DNA from: Roseiarcus sp963829505
GTDB taxonomy: Bacteria; Pseudomonadota; Alphaproteobacteria; Rhizobiales; Beijerinckiaceae
Length of the DNA stretch: 64,000 bases
Assembly: GCA_963829505.1 (NCBI GenBank)
Contig: CAWHIL010000004.1
Coordinates: 1 to 64,000 of the forward strand
Reading direction: 5' to 3'
The notes beneath the pieces were generated by a model. That model made no database searches. It saw only the letters and a program-made list of their open reading frames with translations, and was not told the DNA's origin. A program made the position numbers and the translations under genes. This document shows, piece by piece, positions 9,461 to 18,638 of the stretch. The first letter of the stretch is position 1. Each line of letters opens with the position of its first letter.

Positions 9461-10060
9461 ATGAGCGAGAGTCTTCTGTTCCACGATGGTAATTACGCGC
9501 TGCAAGATGAATTTGCCAGCCGGGCGATCGCGTCGCGTCTGGAATCGATGGCCAGGACCGCGTTCAGCGCCGCGGACAAAGAGTTCATCGAGAGCGCGAC
9601 CTATTTCTTTCTTGCCAGTTCCGACGGCCGCGGCCAGCCCGACTGCTCGTTCAAGGGCGGGCCGCCAGGATTCGTGCGCGTTACTGGCCCGAGCGAGCTG
9701 GCATTTCCGGACTACGATGGGAATGGCATGTTCAAGAGCCTCGGGAATGTCGCCGTCAACCCGTCGGTCGGAATGCTATTCATCGATCTGCATGGCCAGC
9801 CACGCCGGCTGCGCGTCAATGGCGTCGCGACGATTCAACGTGACGACCCGCTGGCGCCGACGACGGTCGGGGCACAAATGATAGTCCGCGTCGTCGCGCG
9901 CGCGATCTTCCCCAATTGTCCGCGTTACATCCCCAAGATGCAGATCGTGGAGCCCTCGCCCTATATCCCGCGCTGGGGCGAAGCGCCGCTCGAGCCACAG
10001 TGGAAAGGCTTCGACGAGTTCAAGGACGTCGTCCATCCGCGCCAGCCGACGCCGCGATAG
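9461..10060 (+). CDS. Pyridoxamine 5'-phosphate oxidase-like flavoprotein
   Basis: A 199-residue protein of the PNPOx-like split-barrel superfamily, whose members bind FMN, F420 or haem. Visible family marks are FLASSDGRGQPDCSFKGGPPGFV (about 47-69), DYDGNGMFKSLGNVAVNPSVGMLFID in the central strands, and a C-terminal NCPRYIPKMQ. The start at 9461 has GAGAGG ten bases upstream. No partner genes flank it, so the substrate cannot be told. It is probably a general flavin reductase or oxidase rather than true PdxH, since the PdxH substrate residues are not evident. Confidence 0.8.
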   Translation: MSESLLFHDGNYALQDEFASRAIASRLESMARTAFSAADKEFIESATYFFLASSDGRGQPDCSFKGGPPGFVRVTGPSELAFPDYDGNGMFKSLGNVAVNPSVGMLFIDLHGQPRRLRVNGVATIQRDDPLAPTTVGAQMIVRVVARAIFPNCPRYIPKMQIVEPSPYIPRWGEAPLEPQWKGFDEFKDVVHPRQPTPR

Positions 10061-10594
10061 AATCCGCGGAAGCGGCGCCCATTCTTGACAGCGCCACGAG
10101 CGGCGCAGCCATTCGGACGACCTGTCGATAGCCAGCTTAGAGTTCGATTGTGACTTTGATCGCCCACGGCTTGTTCATGCGGCGTGTGCGTGGAGCGGCA
10201 CGGAGTTATCGCGCGCGGGAGAGATCGACCCGGCGACGTACCGGCTGCGCGTCATCGATGAGGTCGAGCGCCTCAAGAGCGTTGTCGTAGGCCGCCCGGA
10301 AGTCGGGAGCTGGTCACGTTGCTTGACCGACGCGCGGCCGAGATCCTCGAGCTACCGAGGTCGTCAGGGCAAGGAGACGGCAGGAGTTGACGTAAAGCCG
10401 GCTTCGCGGACGGCGGCCCCCAACGTTGCATGTAGGAGGGTAAGCGGGCCTTGCCGCTACGGGCGTTCTCCGCCCGAAGCGGACGTCCGATCCTCTCCTT
10501 TGTCCACTCGTCGCAATAGTCGGACGAGCAATGGCAGGCGTCATGGGCCCAGGCCGGCATTTGTCGAGAAGCAAGGCGTTCAGCTCGTCGAGTC
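10061..10594. repeat. Gene-free stretch with dispersed repeat copy
   Basis: No gene is seen. GAGACGGCAGGAGTTGACGT at 10374-10393 is identical to 4227-4246, and a GAAGCGGACGT element follows near 10477. Confidence 0.55.
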
Positions 10595-11578
10595 CTAAAT
10601 CGCACCCTTTCCCTGAAGAAGTGCTCGCGAACGAGGCCGACTTGCTTCCCGACTTCCCCCTTCCTTCACGCCGAGGCCGGCGTGCAGGCGGGCGTGTCGA
10701 CGCGGCGTTATGCCGACCTCACGCCTGAAGGCCGTGCTGAAGGCGCTCTCGGAGTTGTACCCCAGGGACCGGCCGACTGCGCCGATCGGCTCGCCGCGCG
10801 CCAGATCGCGTCCAGCAAGCAGCATCCGCCAGCGCGTCAGATATTCGATCGGTCCCATGCCGACGCGCTCGCCGAACCGCGCCGCGAAGCCGGATCGCGA
10901 CATGCCGACCTCGTCGGCGAGCGCCGCCACCGTCCAACGCCGCGCGGGCAGGCGGTGCATCGCGGCGATCGCCGCGCCCACATGCCTGTCGGACAGCGCG
11001 CATAGCCAGCCGACGTCCCGGCTCGCGTCGAGGTAGAGGCGGAGGACCTGAACGAAGATCATCGAGGCGAGCTGCTGGGCGATCAGGATGCTCCCCGGCC
11101 TGCCGCCTGTCAGCTCCACCCGCATCCGGTCGAACGCCCACCACAGCGTTTCGCGATCCTTGACGCTATGCAAATGGACGACGGGCGGCATCATACCGAC
11201 GAGAACCCCCGCCTGCGCCCCACCAAGCTCGAAATGGCTGCCGAGGACGGTCACGTCTTCGCCGTCGTTCAGCCTGATCACCGCGCCCTCGGCGCTGCCG
11301 AGGAAGTGACGGCGCCAATCCTCAGGGGGCAGAGACAAGTCGCTCGCGACTTGGAACGGTCGGCCGTGCGGCAGCAGGAAGCAATCACCCTCTTGCAACT
11401 GGATCGGATCCCCCACGCCCTCGACGGCCACCCAGCAAGACCCCGCGATCACCGCATAGCACTTGATGATACTTGCCTGCGCGCCGAAACCGACCGACCA
11501 GTCCCCGCCCGCCGTGAACCCCCCGACGCGGTAGCTCGTCAGACGCAGAAACTGGAGCACGTCAGATAGCGGATCCAT
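10595..11578 (-). CDS. AraC-family transcriptional regulator with cupin sensor
   Basis: A 327-residue DNA-binding regulator. The N-terminal 180 residues look like the Cupin_6 ligand domain (GDCFLLPHGRPFQV), and residues about 220-300 carry the double helix-turn-helix of the AraC family (WTVAALADEVGMSRSGFAARF, then IGAVGRSLGYNSESAFSTAFRREVG). It is divergent from the DUF1330/oxidoreductase pair at 11727, and the 150-base gap between them is the likely control region. By family habit it would activate that pair in response to a small ligand, which is inference. Confidence 0.9.
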   Translation of the reverse strand: MDPLSDVLQFLRLTSYRVGGFTAGGDWSVGFGAQASIIKCYAVIAGSCWVAVEGVGDPIQLQEGDCFLLPHGRPFQVASDLSLPPEDWRRHFLGSAEGAVIRLNDGEDVTVLGSHFELGGAQAGVLVGMMPPVVHLHSVKDRETLWWAFDRMRVELTGGRPGSILIAQQLASMIFVQVLRLYLDASRDVGWLCALSDRHVGAAIAAMHRLPARRWTVAALADEVGMSRSGFAARFGERVGMGPIEYLTRWRMLLAGRDLARGEPIGAVGRSLGYNSESAFSTAFRREVGITPRRHARLHAGLGVKEGGSREASRPRSRALLQGKGAI

Positions 11579-11726
11579 CTTCGGACGATCTCAAAAGAAT
11601 GATGGACGATCACGTATAGATCGTCGGCCAGCCACCGTCTATCTCAGGCGCGAGGGGTCAGCCGGCCCCGAACAAATGACTGTTTACGCTTTGGATGCGG
11701 TCGGGCCGTTCAGGAGAGGCACGTCG

Positions 11727-12038
11727 ATGGTGGAAGCGCCAGTATTGGTTGTCGTAGAGGTGGTCTCGGTCAAGGATCCGGAGGGGTTGAAGACATATGC
11801 GCAGCGTGCGAGCCAGCTGATCGGCCCGCTTGGCGGGGAGATCGTCGCCCAGGGCGGCGGTCCCATCGGCGACGAGCCGGGCTTCGCTCCGCTGGTGATC
11901 CAGCGTTGGTCCTCGGAAAGCGCATTCCGCGCCTGGCTCGACAGCGACGCTTACCGGCCGCTGAATGACATCCGGCTCGCCAGCGCCACGATGCGGGCCG
12001 CGATTGTTCCGACCATCGCTGGGGCGCGCCGTCCGTGA
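11727..12038 (+). CDS. DUF1330 family protein
   Basis: A 103-residue protein with the small ferredoxin-like alpha/beta fold of DUF1330: VVVEVVSVKDPEGLKTYAQR, then GGEIVAQGG and LVIQRWSSESAFRAWLDSDAY. I start it at 11727 because CAGGAGAGG lies upstream. An ATG at 11676 is in frame but lacks a site. Its TGA overlaps the GTG of the next gene, so the two are translationally coupled. Function unknown; related proteins often sit beside oxidoreductases under AraC or LysR control. Confidence 0.8.
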   Translation: MVEAPVLVVVEVVSVKDPEGLKTYAQRASQLIGPLGGEIVAQGGGPIGDEPGFAPLVIQRWSSESAFRAWLDSDAYRPLNDIRLASATMRAAIVPTIAGARRP

Positions 12039-12967
12039 AGAAGATCCTGTACTCCCGCTACGGGGAGCCGAAGGAATTGCGGCTCGATGAGGTTGCCACA
12101 CCGAACCCCGCCCGAGGCGAGGTCCGCGTTCGGGTGAAAGCCGCATCATACAATCCGATGGACGGGAAGATCCGGCGCGGCGAGATCAAGGCGATGTCGG
12201 GGTTCCGCTTTCCTCGCGGCTTGGGCCATGATTTCGCCGGCGTGGTCGACGCCGTCGGCCCGGGCGTGCAGCGTTTCAAGGCGGGCGATGAAGTCTTCGG
12301 CGTCACGTCGATCCCCAAGGCGGGCGCCTTCGCCGACTATGTTGTCGCCGAGGAGAAGAACATTTGGCTCAAGCCGCCAGCCCTATCGTTCGAGCAGTCC
12401 GCCGCCATGACCATCGTGGGGCTGACTGCATGGAATGGGCTCATCGCGAAGGCGCAGCTGACGGCCGGGCAATCGGTGTTTATCGCCGGCTGCCTCGGCG
12501 GGGTCGGCCGTTCAGCCGTGCAGATCGCGCGCATGGCGGGCGCGCAAGTCGTCGGCAGTTGCAGCGCTTCGGGGCGTGAAGAGGCTCTCGGACTGGGGGT
12601 CGGCGAAGCGGTCGATTACCGCGCCTTCGACGCCGCCTCATATAGGGGTCGCTTCGACGTGGTGTTCGACACCGCCGGCGCCTTGTCGCTCAGCCAGTGC
12701 GGCGCGATGCTGAGGGCTCGAGGCGTGTCGCTGCACATCGTTCCCACCTTCGCCAAGATGGTCGGCTGCCTGCTGCCGTCGCGGCACTATCTCGTTTTTG
12801 GCAATCCGACGGCGCAATCCCTGGCGGGGTTCGCCGACGCGGCTGAGCGCGGCGTCCTCGCTCCGGCGATCGGCCGCGTCGTGCCGCTGTCGGATGCGAT
12901 CCCGGCCATCGTTGCACTCGAGAGGACCGGCTCTCCCAAAGGGAAGCTGGTGATTGTTCCCGCCTGA
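12035..12967 (+). CDS. Zinc-free alcohol dehydrogenase / quinone oxidoreductase (MDR)
   Basis: A 310-residue medium-chain reductase of the NADPH:quinone oxidoreductase group. The GroES-like half shows LGHDFAGVVDAVGPGV (about 64-79). The Rossmann half shows AGCLGGVGRSAVQIARMAGAQVVGS (about 148-172), where the AxxGxVG-type motif binds NADPH. The zinc-ligand cysteines of classical alcohol dehydrogenases are absent. It starts at GTG 12035, overlapping the previous stop by four bases. Likely substrates are quinones or reactive enones, with the AraC regulator as probable controller. Confidence 0.85.
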   Translation: MKKILYSRYGEPKELRLDEVATPNPARGEVRVRVKAASYNPMDGKIRRGEIKAMSGFRFPRGLGHDFAGVVDAVGPGVQRFKAGDEVFGVTSIPKAGAFADYVVAEEKNIWLKPPALSFEQSAAMTIVGLTAWNGLIAKAQLTAGQSVFIAGCLGGVGRSAVQIARMAGAQVVGSCSASGREEALGLGVGEAVDYRAFDAASYRGRFDVVFDTAGALSLSQCGAMLRARGVSLHIVPTFAKMVGCLLPSRHYLVFGNPTAQSLAGFADAAERGVLAPAIGRVVPLSDAIPAIVALERTGSPKGKLVIVPA

Positions 12968-13413
12968 CGACCGATCCAGTAGAGGGGGGAAATCCGGCGA
13001 TTATTTCGGCCGATTCCAGACAAGATGCCGCCGGACGATGTGCGCGCTTATCGCCTATCCTTTACGTGCGGTTCTTCTCCGCTTCCTGCCGTCGTCTTTG
13101 AATCTTTCCCAAGTGCTACGCGGAAGGACCGCTCCTGGCGCCTCGGTAGCGTTCGGCCAACGGCGGGTTTCAGACGCTCACCGGCCGATCCCCACTCACT
13201 CGGACCGGGTGCTCAGGGTCGATACGTCGCGCTCCCCGAGCCATCGGCGAACAGCAGGTGTGTGCGCACTCCGGACGGTAGGAGTCGACGTGAAGCGGAC
13301 CTAGCAGACCGCGCTGTGAATGCTTTAATTGGGCGGGAAGCGCGCTTCGGCCGACTGTCGCAAATGCGCCGGGCAGCGGACATCCAGGTCAGACCGCCCA
13401 GGCGCGCCAGGGC
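12968..13413. repeat. Gene-free stretch with dispersed repeat copy
   Basis: No gene is seen. A plus copy of the dispersed repeat spans about 13270-13360. AGTCGACGTGAAGCGGACCT (13283-13302) is the exact reverse complement of 741-760, and TTAATTGGGCGGGAAGC follows in the same order as in the inverted copy. Confidence 0.6.
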
Positions 13414-16400
13414 TCACTCCTTCGGCAGCCCCGCCTTTTGGAGGCCGTCGAATACGGCAGGAAGATTCGGCGAGTGCTCCTTCATCCACTTGACCGTGAT
13501 CGCGGGATTGAGCCGGAGAGCTTCGACGAGGGCGGCCTTCGCCTCATCCATTTTGCCGCTTTGCGCGTAGGCGGCGGCGAGGTTCGTATGGATGAAATAT
13601 GCTCGAAAGCCCATGTCCAGAGCTTTCCGGTACTCGTCGATCGCGGCGTCGAAACGGCCGAGCCCCATCTCCGCGTCGCCCAGATTCTCATGCCAGAGGC
13701 CGATAACGGGGTCGCGCGGGCTTATGCGCATCGCCTGTTCCAGGTCGGCCTTCGCTTGTTCGTAGCGGCCCAGGGAAGTTTCGGCGATGGCGCGCGCCTG
13801 ATACAGGGAAGGATAATTTGGGTTGGCCGCGAGTCCGGCGTCGGCGGCGCTGAGGGCTTCGCCGTTCCGACCCGATATGGCCAGATAGAAAGCCTTGGCG
13901 ATGTACACGCGGGGATCGCCGGGGGCGAGATTGATCGCTCGATTGGCTTGCCCCAGCACTTTGGAGTCGTAGTCGGTCCCCGGATCGCCCCAGCCGTAGA
14001 TGTAGTCGAAAAAGTAGGTCAGGGCGCTTCCCGCCAACGCCTCGGCGTCGTCGGGGTCGATCGCGAGCGCGCGGTTGAAAAAGTCCCGCGCCTCGTGGAA
14101 GCCGTCGCGCTGTTCTTGCGGGGGTTTCGCGAAGCCCAGGTTGATCAAGTCCCAGCCGCGGATTCTCAGATCGATCACATCCGGGTTCTTGGAGCGAGCG
14201 CCTTTCGCAGCTTCGGCGCTGGTCAAGGCGAGGTTGAGGCTGTTTGCCAGCCGCGCCACGATTTCATCCTGCAGCTTGAAGAGGTCGCCGACCTCCTCGT
14301 CGAACCGGTCGGCCCACAGATGCGCGCCCGTCTCCGCATCGACGAGCTGAGCGTTGACGCGCACACGATTCTGGTCGCGCTGCACCGAGCCCTCGAGCAC
14401 ATAGCGGACGCTGAGTTCCTTGCCAATTTGCTTGGCGTCGACGCTCTTGCCCTTGTAGGTGAAGGCGGTGTTGCGCGCGATGACGAAACTCCCCGCTACG
14501 CGCGACAGGTCCGTGGTGAGATTCTCGGTGACGCCGTCGGCGAAATAGTCCTGCGACGGATCGCCCGAGAGATTTGCGAACGGCAGCACGACGATGGAGA
14601 GATGCGCGGGCTCGGAGGGCAGCTCGTCTGGCAGCCCGGCCTTGCGCACACCGTCGAACAGAGGCGTCACATTCGGAGCGTGGTTGGCGAGCCACTTGAC
14701 GCTCAGGAGCGGATTGAGACGACGGGCCTGAGCCAAAGCGGTGTTGGCCTCTTCTGTCTTGCCGGCGAGCGCATAGGCGGCGGCCAGGTTCACGTACGGT
14801 ATGAACGAATGGTCGCCCGCGTCGATCGCCTTCTGGAACTCGTCGACCGCGGAGACGAAACTCCCGAGGCCGAGTTCCGCCGTGCCCAGAGTAATCAGTC
14901 GATTGGGGATTTCAGGATCGCGCGGACTGAGCCGCACCGCCTGCTCGGCATCGGCCTTCGCCTGCTCGAAACGGCCGAGGACGTTTTCGGCGAGAGCCCG
15001 CGCATCCAGGAGCGGGGCCGAATTCGGATCGATTGCGAGGCCGGAATCTGCGACGCGGAGCGCCTCGGCGGCGCGGCCGGTAACCGCCAGATAGAAGCTC
15101 TTGGCGACATAGGCCCGCATGTCGTCGGGAGCGAGCGCGATGGCCCGATCGGCCGGCTCGATGATGCTTGCGTCCTGATTTGCTCCGGTTTCCTCCTCTC
15201 CAAAGATGAATTTGGCCATATGGGCGAACGCTTCGCCCGCCAGCGCGTCGGCGTCGTTCGGGTCGACCTTGAGCGCTTCATCGAAAAGGTTCAGCGCGGC
15301 ATCGTGGTTCTCGCGCTTCTCCTTTGGCGGCATCGGGTATGAACGCCACATCGTGGCCCAGCCGCGCATGGCGAGATCGATTGCGTCCGAGTTCCTTGAA
15401 GGGGCGCTCTTCGCAGCCTCCGCCTTGACGAGTTCGAAACCCAACGCGTTGCCCAACCGCGCGATCACCTGGTCCTGCAGCTTGAAGAGGTCGCCGACCT
15501 CCTCGTCGAACCGGTCGGCCCACAGATGCGCGCCCGTCTCCGCATCGACGAGCTGAGCGTTGACGCGCACACGATTCTGGTCGCGCTGCACCGAGCCCTC
15601 GAGCACATAGCGGACGCTGAGTTCCTTGCCAATTTGCTTGGCGTCGACGCTCTTGCCCTTGTAGGTGAAGGCGGTGTTGCGCGCGATGACGAAACTCCCC
15701 GCTACGCGCGACAGGTCCGTGGTGAGATTCTCGGTGACGCCGTCGGCGAAATAGTCCTGCGACGGATCGCCCGAGAGATTTGCGAACGGCAGCACGACGA
15801 TGGAGAGATGCGCGGGCTCGGGGGGCGCGTCCTCCGGCAGCCCCGCCTTACGGACGCCTTCGAAGAGGTTCGGGATGTTCGGCGCGACCGATTGCAGCCA
15901 CTTGACGGTGAGCGAAGGATTAAGGCGGCGCGCCTCCGCCAAAGCGGCCTTCGCGTCGTCCATCTTGCTTTGCAGAGCGTAGGCGGCCGAGAGATCGACA
16001 TAGGGAGCGAACGTGCAATTCCCTACATCGATCGACCTCCGGTATGCTTCGATAGCGGCGTCGAGGTTCCGGAGGCCAAGTTCGGCGTCGCCGAGATACA
16101 CCAGCCAGAAGAGCATGAATGGATCGTGCGGGCTCAACCGCATCGCATTCATGATGTCGGACTTGGCCTCTGCGAAGCGGCCGAGCGAATTTTGCACGAG
16201 CGCGCGGACGCCGTAGAGCATCGCGGAATTCGGATTGATCGCGAGTCCCGCGTTCGCGGCGCGCAGCGCCTCGTCCGCGCGACGCAAGGTGAAGAGGTAA
16301 TAGCTCTTCGTGTAGTACGAGAGCGCGTTGTTCGGCGCGAGCGCAATCGCGCGGTCGGCCTGACCGAGGATCTTCGCGTCGTAGTCGACGTCGGACCGTT

Positions 16401-17721
16401 TCCATCCCCATGCGACCTCGTGCAGGTCAGCGGCTGCGTCGCCAATCAGCGCATCGACGTTGTCGGGCTCGACTTTGAGCGCCTGCTCGAATGCGGCCTT
16501 CGCCGCGTCGTTGTTCTCTTTCGTCAGCGGCTGCCTCTGGAACAGGGCGTTGCCACGCATGGTGAGATCGACAACGTCCGGATTCCCGGAGCGCGCGGCC
16601 TTCTCCGCCTCCGCCCTGACGAGTTCAACGCCCAGGGTATTCGAAAGTCGTCCCACCACCTCATCTTGCAGCTTGAACAGGTCCGCGAGGTCTTCCTCGA
16701 AGCGCTCGGCCCAGAGATGCGCGCCGGTCTCCGCGTCGATCAACTGCGCGTTTACGCGCACTCGGCCCTGATCGCGCTGAACCGAACCTTCGAGCACGTA
16801 GCGAACGCCGAGCTCCTTGCCGATCTCCCTGGCGTCGACGGTCTTGCCCTTGTAGGTGAGAGCCGTCGTGCTGGCGATCACGAAGCTGTTGCGGATGTGC
16901 GAGAGGTCGGTCGTCAGGTTGTCCGTGACGCCGTCAGCGAAATAGTCCTGGGCCGGATCACCGGAGAGGTTCTTGAACGGCAGGACGACGAGAGAAAGGT
17001 GTTTTGCTTCGGACGGCGACGGCGCGCTGGGGGCTGCGGCGACCAACGCGGGCGAGCCCGTCGTGACGGTCGCGGGGCGACTGGCGAAGAGCATGTATCC
17101 GCCGGCCGCGCAAACCGCGAGCAAGCCCGCGGTTCCCAAAATCGCCAGCGTGACGCGCTCCCCAGCCGAGCGGAGCGCCGGCCGCGTCTGTTCGTCCCCG
17201 ACAGCGTCGTCCTTCAGCGCGTAGACCCGCACCGGCTGAGCGATGTTCTTGAGCTTCTTCTCGCCGAGGTCGACGAAGCCGGTTTCAATCCTGCCGCGGA
17301 CATGCTCGTATGCGGAGCCCGATACGCAAACGCTTCCCGGCTCCGCAACGCCTTCAAGCCTCGCGGCGATGTTGACGCCTTCGCCGAGAATGTCGTCGCC
17401 GTCGACGAGCACGTCGCCGAGGTGGACGCCGATGCGATAGACGATGCGGCTCGTTGCTGGGATTTCCCGGTTGCGCTCAACCATCATCTTCTGGATCGCC
17501 GCGGCGCATTCGACGGCGGCGACGACGGAGGCAAACTCCACGAGTAGACCGTCGCCCATGGTCTTGACGACCCGGCCGCCGAAACCGCCAACGATCGGCT
17601 CAGCCGCCTCTCGGCGCTCGCGCACCGCCTTCGCCGTGCCCGCTTCGTCCTGTCCCATCAGACGCGAATAGCCGACGACGTCGACGGCCATGATCGCGGC
17701 GAGTTTCCGGGTTTCGCCCAT
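13414..17721 (-). CDS. Adenylate cyclase-like protein with three TolB-like/TPR units
   Basis: A 1435-residue membrane signalling protein. Residues 1-165 form a class III nucleotidyl cyclase domain, with the metal aspartates in AAIMAVDVVGYSRLM and TMGDGLLVEF, then GVHLGDVLVDGDDILGEGVNIAARLE. A single membrane segment lies at about 190-214. After it come three repeats, each a TolB-like N-terminal domain (VVLPFKNLSGDPAQDYFADG) followed by TPRs, starting near 241, 634 and 1036. One unit is the usual number, giving about 550-600 residues. Units 2 and 3 share 349 identical bases (see repeats). Such proteins are thought to link a cytosolic cyclase to periplasmic sensing. Ligand and product are unknown. 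Confidence 0.9.
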   Translation of the reverse strand: MGETRKLAAIMAVDVVGYSRLMGQDEAGTAKAVRERREAAEPIVGGFGGRVVKTMGDGLLVEFASVVAAVECAAAIQKMMVERNREIPATSRIVYRIGVHLGDVLVDGDDILGEGVNIAARLEGVAEPGSVCVSGSAYEHVRGRIETGFVDLGEKKLKNIAQPVRVYALKDDAVGDEQTRPALRSAGERVTLAILGTAGLLAVCAAGGYMLFASRPATVTTGSPALVAAAPSAPSPSEAKHLSLVVLPFKNLSGDPAQDYFADGVTDNLTTDLSHIRNSFVIASTTALTYKGKTVDAREIGKELGVRYVLEGSVQRDQGRVRVNAQLIDAETGAHLWAERFEEDLADLFKLQDEVVGRLSNTLGVELVRAEAEKAARSGNPDVVDLTMRGNALFQRQPLTKENNDAAKAAFEQALKVEPDNVDALIGDAAADLHEVAWGWKRSDVDYDAKILGQADRAIALAPNNALSYYTKSYYLFTLRRADEALRAANAGLAINPNSAMLYGVRALVQNSLGRFAEAKSDIMNAMRLSPHDPFMLFWLVYLGDAELGLRNLDAAIEAYRRSIDVGNCTFAPYVDLSAAYALQSKMDDAKAALAEARRLNPSLTVKWLQSVAPNIPNLFEGVRKAGLPEDAPPEPAHLSIVVLPFANLSGDPSQDYFADGVTENLTTDLSRVAGSFVIARNTAFTYKGKSVDAKQIGKELSVRYVLEGSVQRDQNRVRVNAQLVDAETGAHLWADRFDEEVGDLFKLQDQVIARLGNALGFELVKAEAAKSAPSRNSDAIDLAMRGWATMWRSYPMPPKEKRENHDAALNLFDEALKVDPNDADALAGEAFAHMAKFIFGEEETGANQDASIIEPADRAIALAPDDMRAYVAKSFYLAVTGRAAEALRVADSGLAIDPNSAPLLDARALAENVLGRFEQAKADAEQAVRLSPRDPEIPNRLITLGTAELGLGSFVSAVDEFQKAIDAGDHSFIPYVNLAAAYALAGKTEEANTALAQARRLNPLLSVKWLANHAPNVTPLFDGVRKAGLPDELPSEPAHLSIVVLPFANLSGDPSQDYFADGVTENLTTDLSRVAGSFVIARNTAFTYKGKSVDAKQIGKELSVRYVLEGSVQRDQNRVRVNAQLVDAETGAHLWADRFDEEVGDLFKLQDEIVARLANSLNLALTSAEAAKGARSKNPDVIDLRIRGWDLINLGFAKPPQEQRDGFHEARDFFNRALAIDPDDAEALAGSALTYFFDYIYGWGDPGTDYDSKVLGQANRAINLAPGDPRVYIAKAFYLAISGRNGEALSAADAGLAANPNYPSLYQARAIAETSLGRYEQAKADLEQAMRISPRDPVIGLWHENLGDAEMGLGRFDAAIDEYRKALDMGFRAYFIHTNLAAAYAQSGKMDEAKAALVEALRLNPAITVKWMKEHSPNLPAVFDGLQKAGLPKE
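14267..14615 (-). repeat. 349-bp perfect direct repeat, copy B (unit 3)
   Basis: Read base by base, this segment matches 15473-15821 throughout, at a spacing of 1206 bases. It encodes the TolB-like domain of unit 3 from PAHLSIVVLPF to LFKLQD. The flanking TPR parts are diverged, so the identity is local. Confidence 0.9.
15473..15821 (-). repeat. 349-bp perfect direct repeat, copy A (unit 2)
   Basis: Partner of 14267-14615 inside the same cyclase gene, encoding the TolB-like domain of unit 2. The corresponding part of unit 1 (about 16650-17000) is recognisably related but has many differences. Confidence 0.9.
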
Positions 17722-18086
17722 GGTGGCCCTTGCGCCCGTTCACCGGCGTGACCCGCAATTTAGCACGAAGGTCGCCGGGAATCCCGCGCCGCCGGGCGTC
17801 CTCGTCGGCGCATGCGGAGCGGTTCGCCCGGCAATTCGCGAGCCGCCGGCTCGCTATATTCGCATGTTGCCCTACGGCGGCTTTGCGGGCCTCTTTGCCT
17901 ATTCCAGATTGATCTGGAAGGTCCGCCACGGGTCCGAGACGTTGTGCTTGCCGTGCCGTCCGGCAGCGCCCGCTATGTGCGCAAAGGGGACTCTCCGCAC
18001 AACCGCACAGAGACGCCCGCTTGGGGCGGAAAAGCGGACGGACGTATGCTTTCTAGTCTAACAGGCTGTGCCAACTCGCTCCCCGT
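17722..18086. other. Intergenic stretch upstream of the cyclase gene
   Basis: No gene is supported. It must hold the cyclase promoter. Near 18030, AAAGCGGACGGACGT resembles the core of the dispersed repeats elsewhere in the window. Confidence 0.4.
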
Positions 18087-18638
18087 CTACCGAGATTCCC
18101 ACCATTCCGGCCATTGAACCTTTCTTGGAGTCCTCGTAGCGGCGACGATGGTCGCCTGCTGCGCCGTACTAAGGCGCCTGTCGCCAAGCCGATCCAGTGC
18201 GAGCTGGACCAGCCAGGGCTCGAGCTTGATCTGAGCGTACGGCTGAAAGCGATAGAGTTTTACCGCCATCTTTAGGAGCCGGAGCGCATGATTCGGGTTG
18301 GTGGCTGAGACAGATATGATGACCCACTTACGATCGCCCGAGCCAGGAACAGGTTCGAACTGTCGGCGGCATGCCTGGATCTCTTCCAGCCGTTCCTGCG
18401 CGGCCTCGTTACCGTCCAGCGCCTTCTTTCGGAGGTAGAGAAGGAAGGCTTCTTCGGCCGTCACTTGCCGCGCCCCGCGGTCGTCTTTGATCCGGACCAC
18501 ACGGTCGAGAATCCTCGCGTAGGGCAAGCCCTCGCGCTTGCGTTTGGGACGACCTTTTGGGTTGCCGCTCATACCAGGCCGATACCGCGTTGAACGCGGA
18601 GGGCTCCTGTAACCAATGACGTCGTCATCCTCAGTCAT
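18087..18638 (-). CDS. DUF5681 domain protein, second of pair
   Basis: A 183-residue basic protein. The N-terminal hallmark of DUF5681 is clear: YRPGMSGNPKGRPKRKREG (about 19-37). A helical region follows (ARQVTAEEAFLLYLRKKALDGNEAAQERLEEI). Its start overlaps the end of the upstream DUF5681 gene by eight bases, so both belong to one transcript with the methyltransferase. DUF5681 proteins are typical of prophage-like and other mobile loci in alphaproteobacteria. A DNA-binding or packaging role is a guess. No other phage gene is next to it. Confidence 0.85.
   Translation of the reverse strand: MTEDDDVIGYRSPPRSTRYRPGMSGNPKGRPKRKREGLPYARILDRVVRIKDDRGARQVTAEEAFLLYLRKKALDGNEAAQERLEEIQACRRQFEPVPGSGDRKWVIISVSATNPNHALRLLKMAVKLYRFQPYAQIKLEPWLVQLALDRLGDRRLSTAQQATIVAATRTPRKVQWPEWWESR

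Noticed and set aside
10315..10600. tRNA-like or small RNA gene near the 10.37 kb repeat
   Set aside because: No cloverleaf with a T-loop GTTCGA motif could be drawn; the similarity is to the other dispersed repeats.
13438..17547. Very long plus-strand open frames opposite the cyclase gene (to 634 and 673 residues)
   Set aside because: They are antisense mirror frames of a GC-rich gene; their translations are arginine/valine-rich without domains, while the minus strand gives clear cyclase and TPR sequence.
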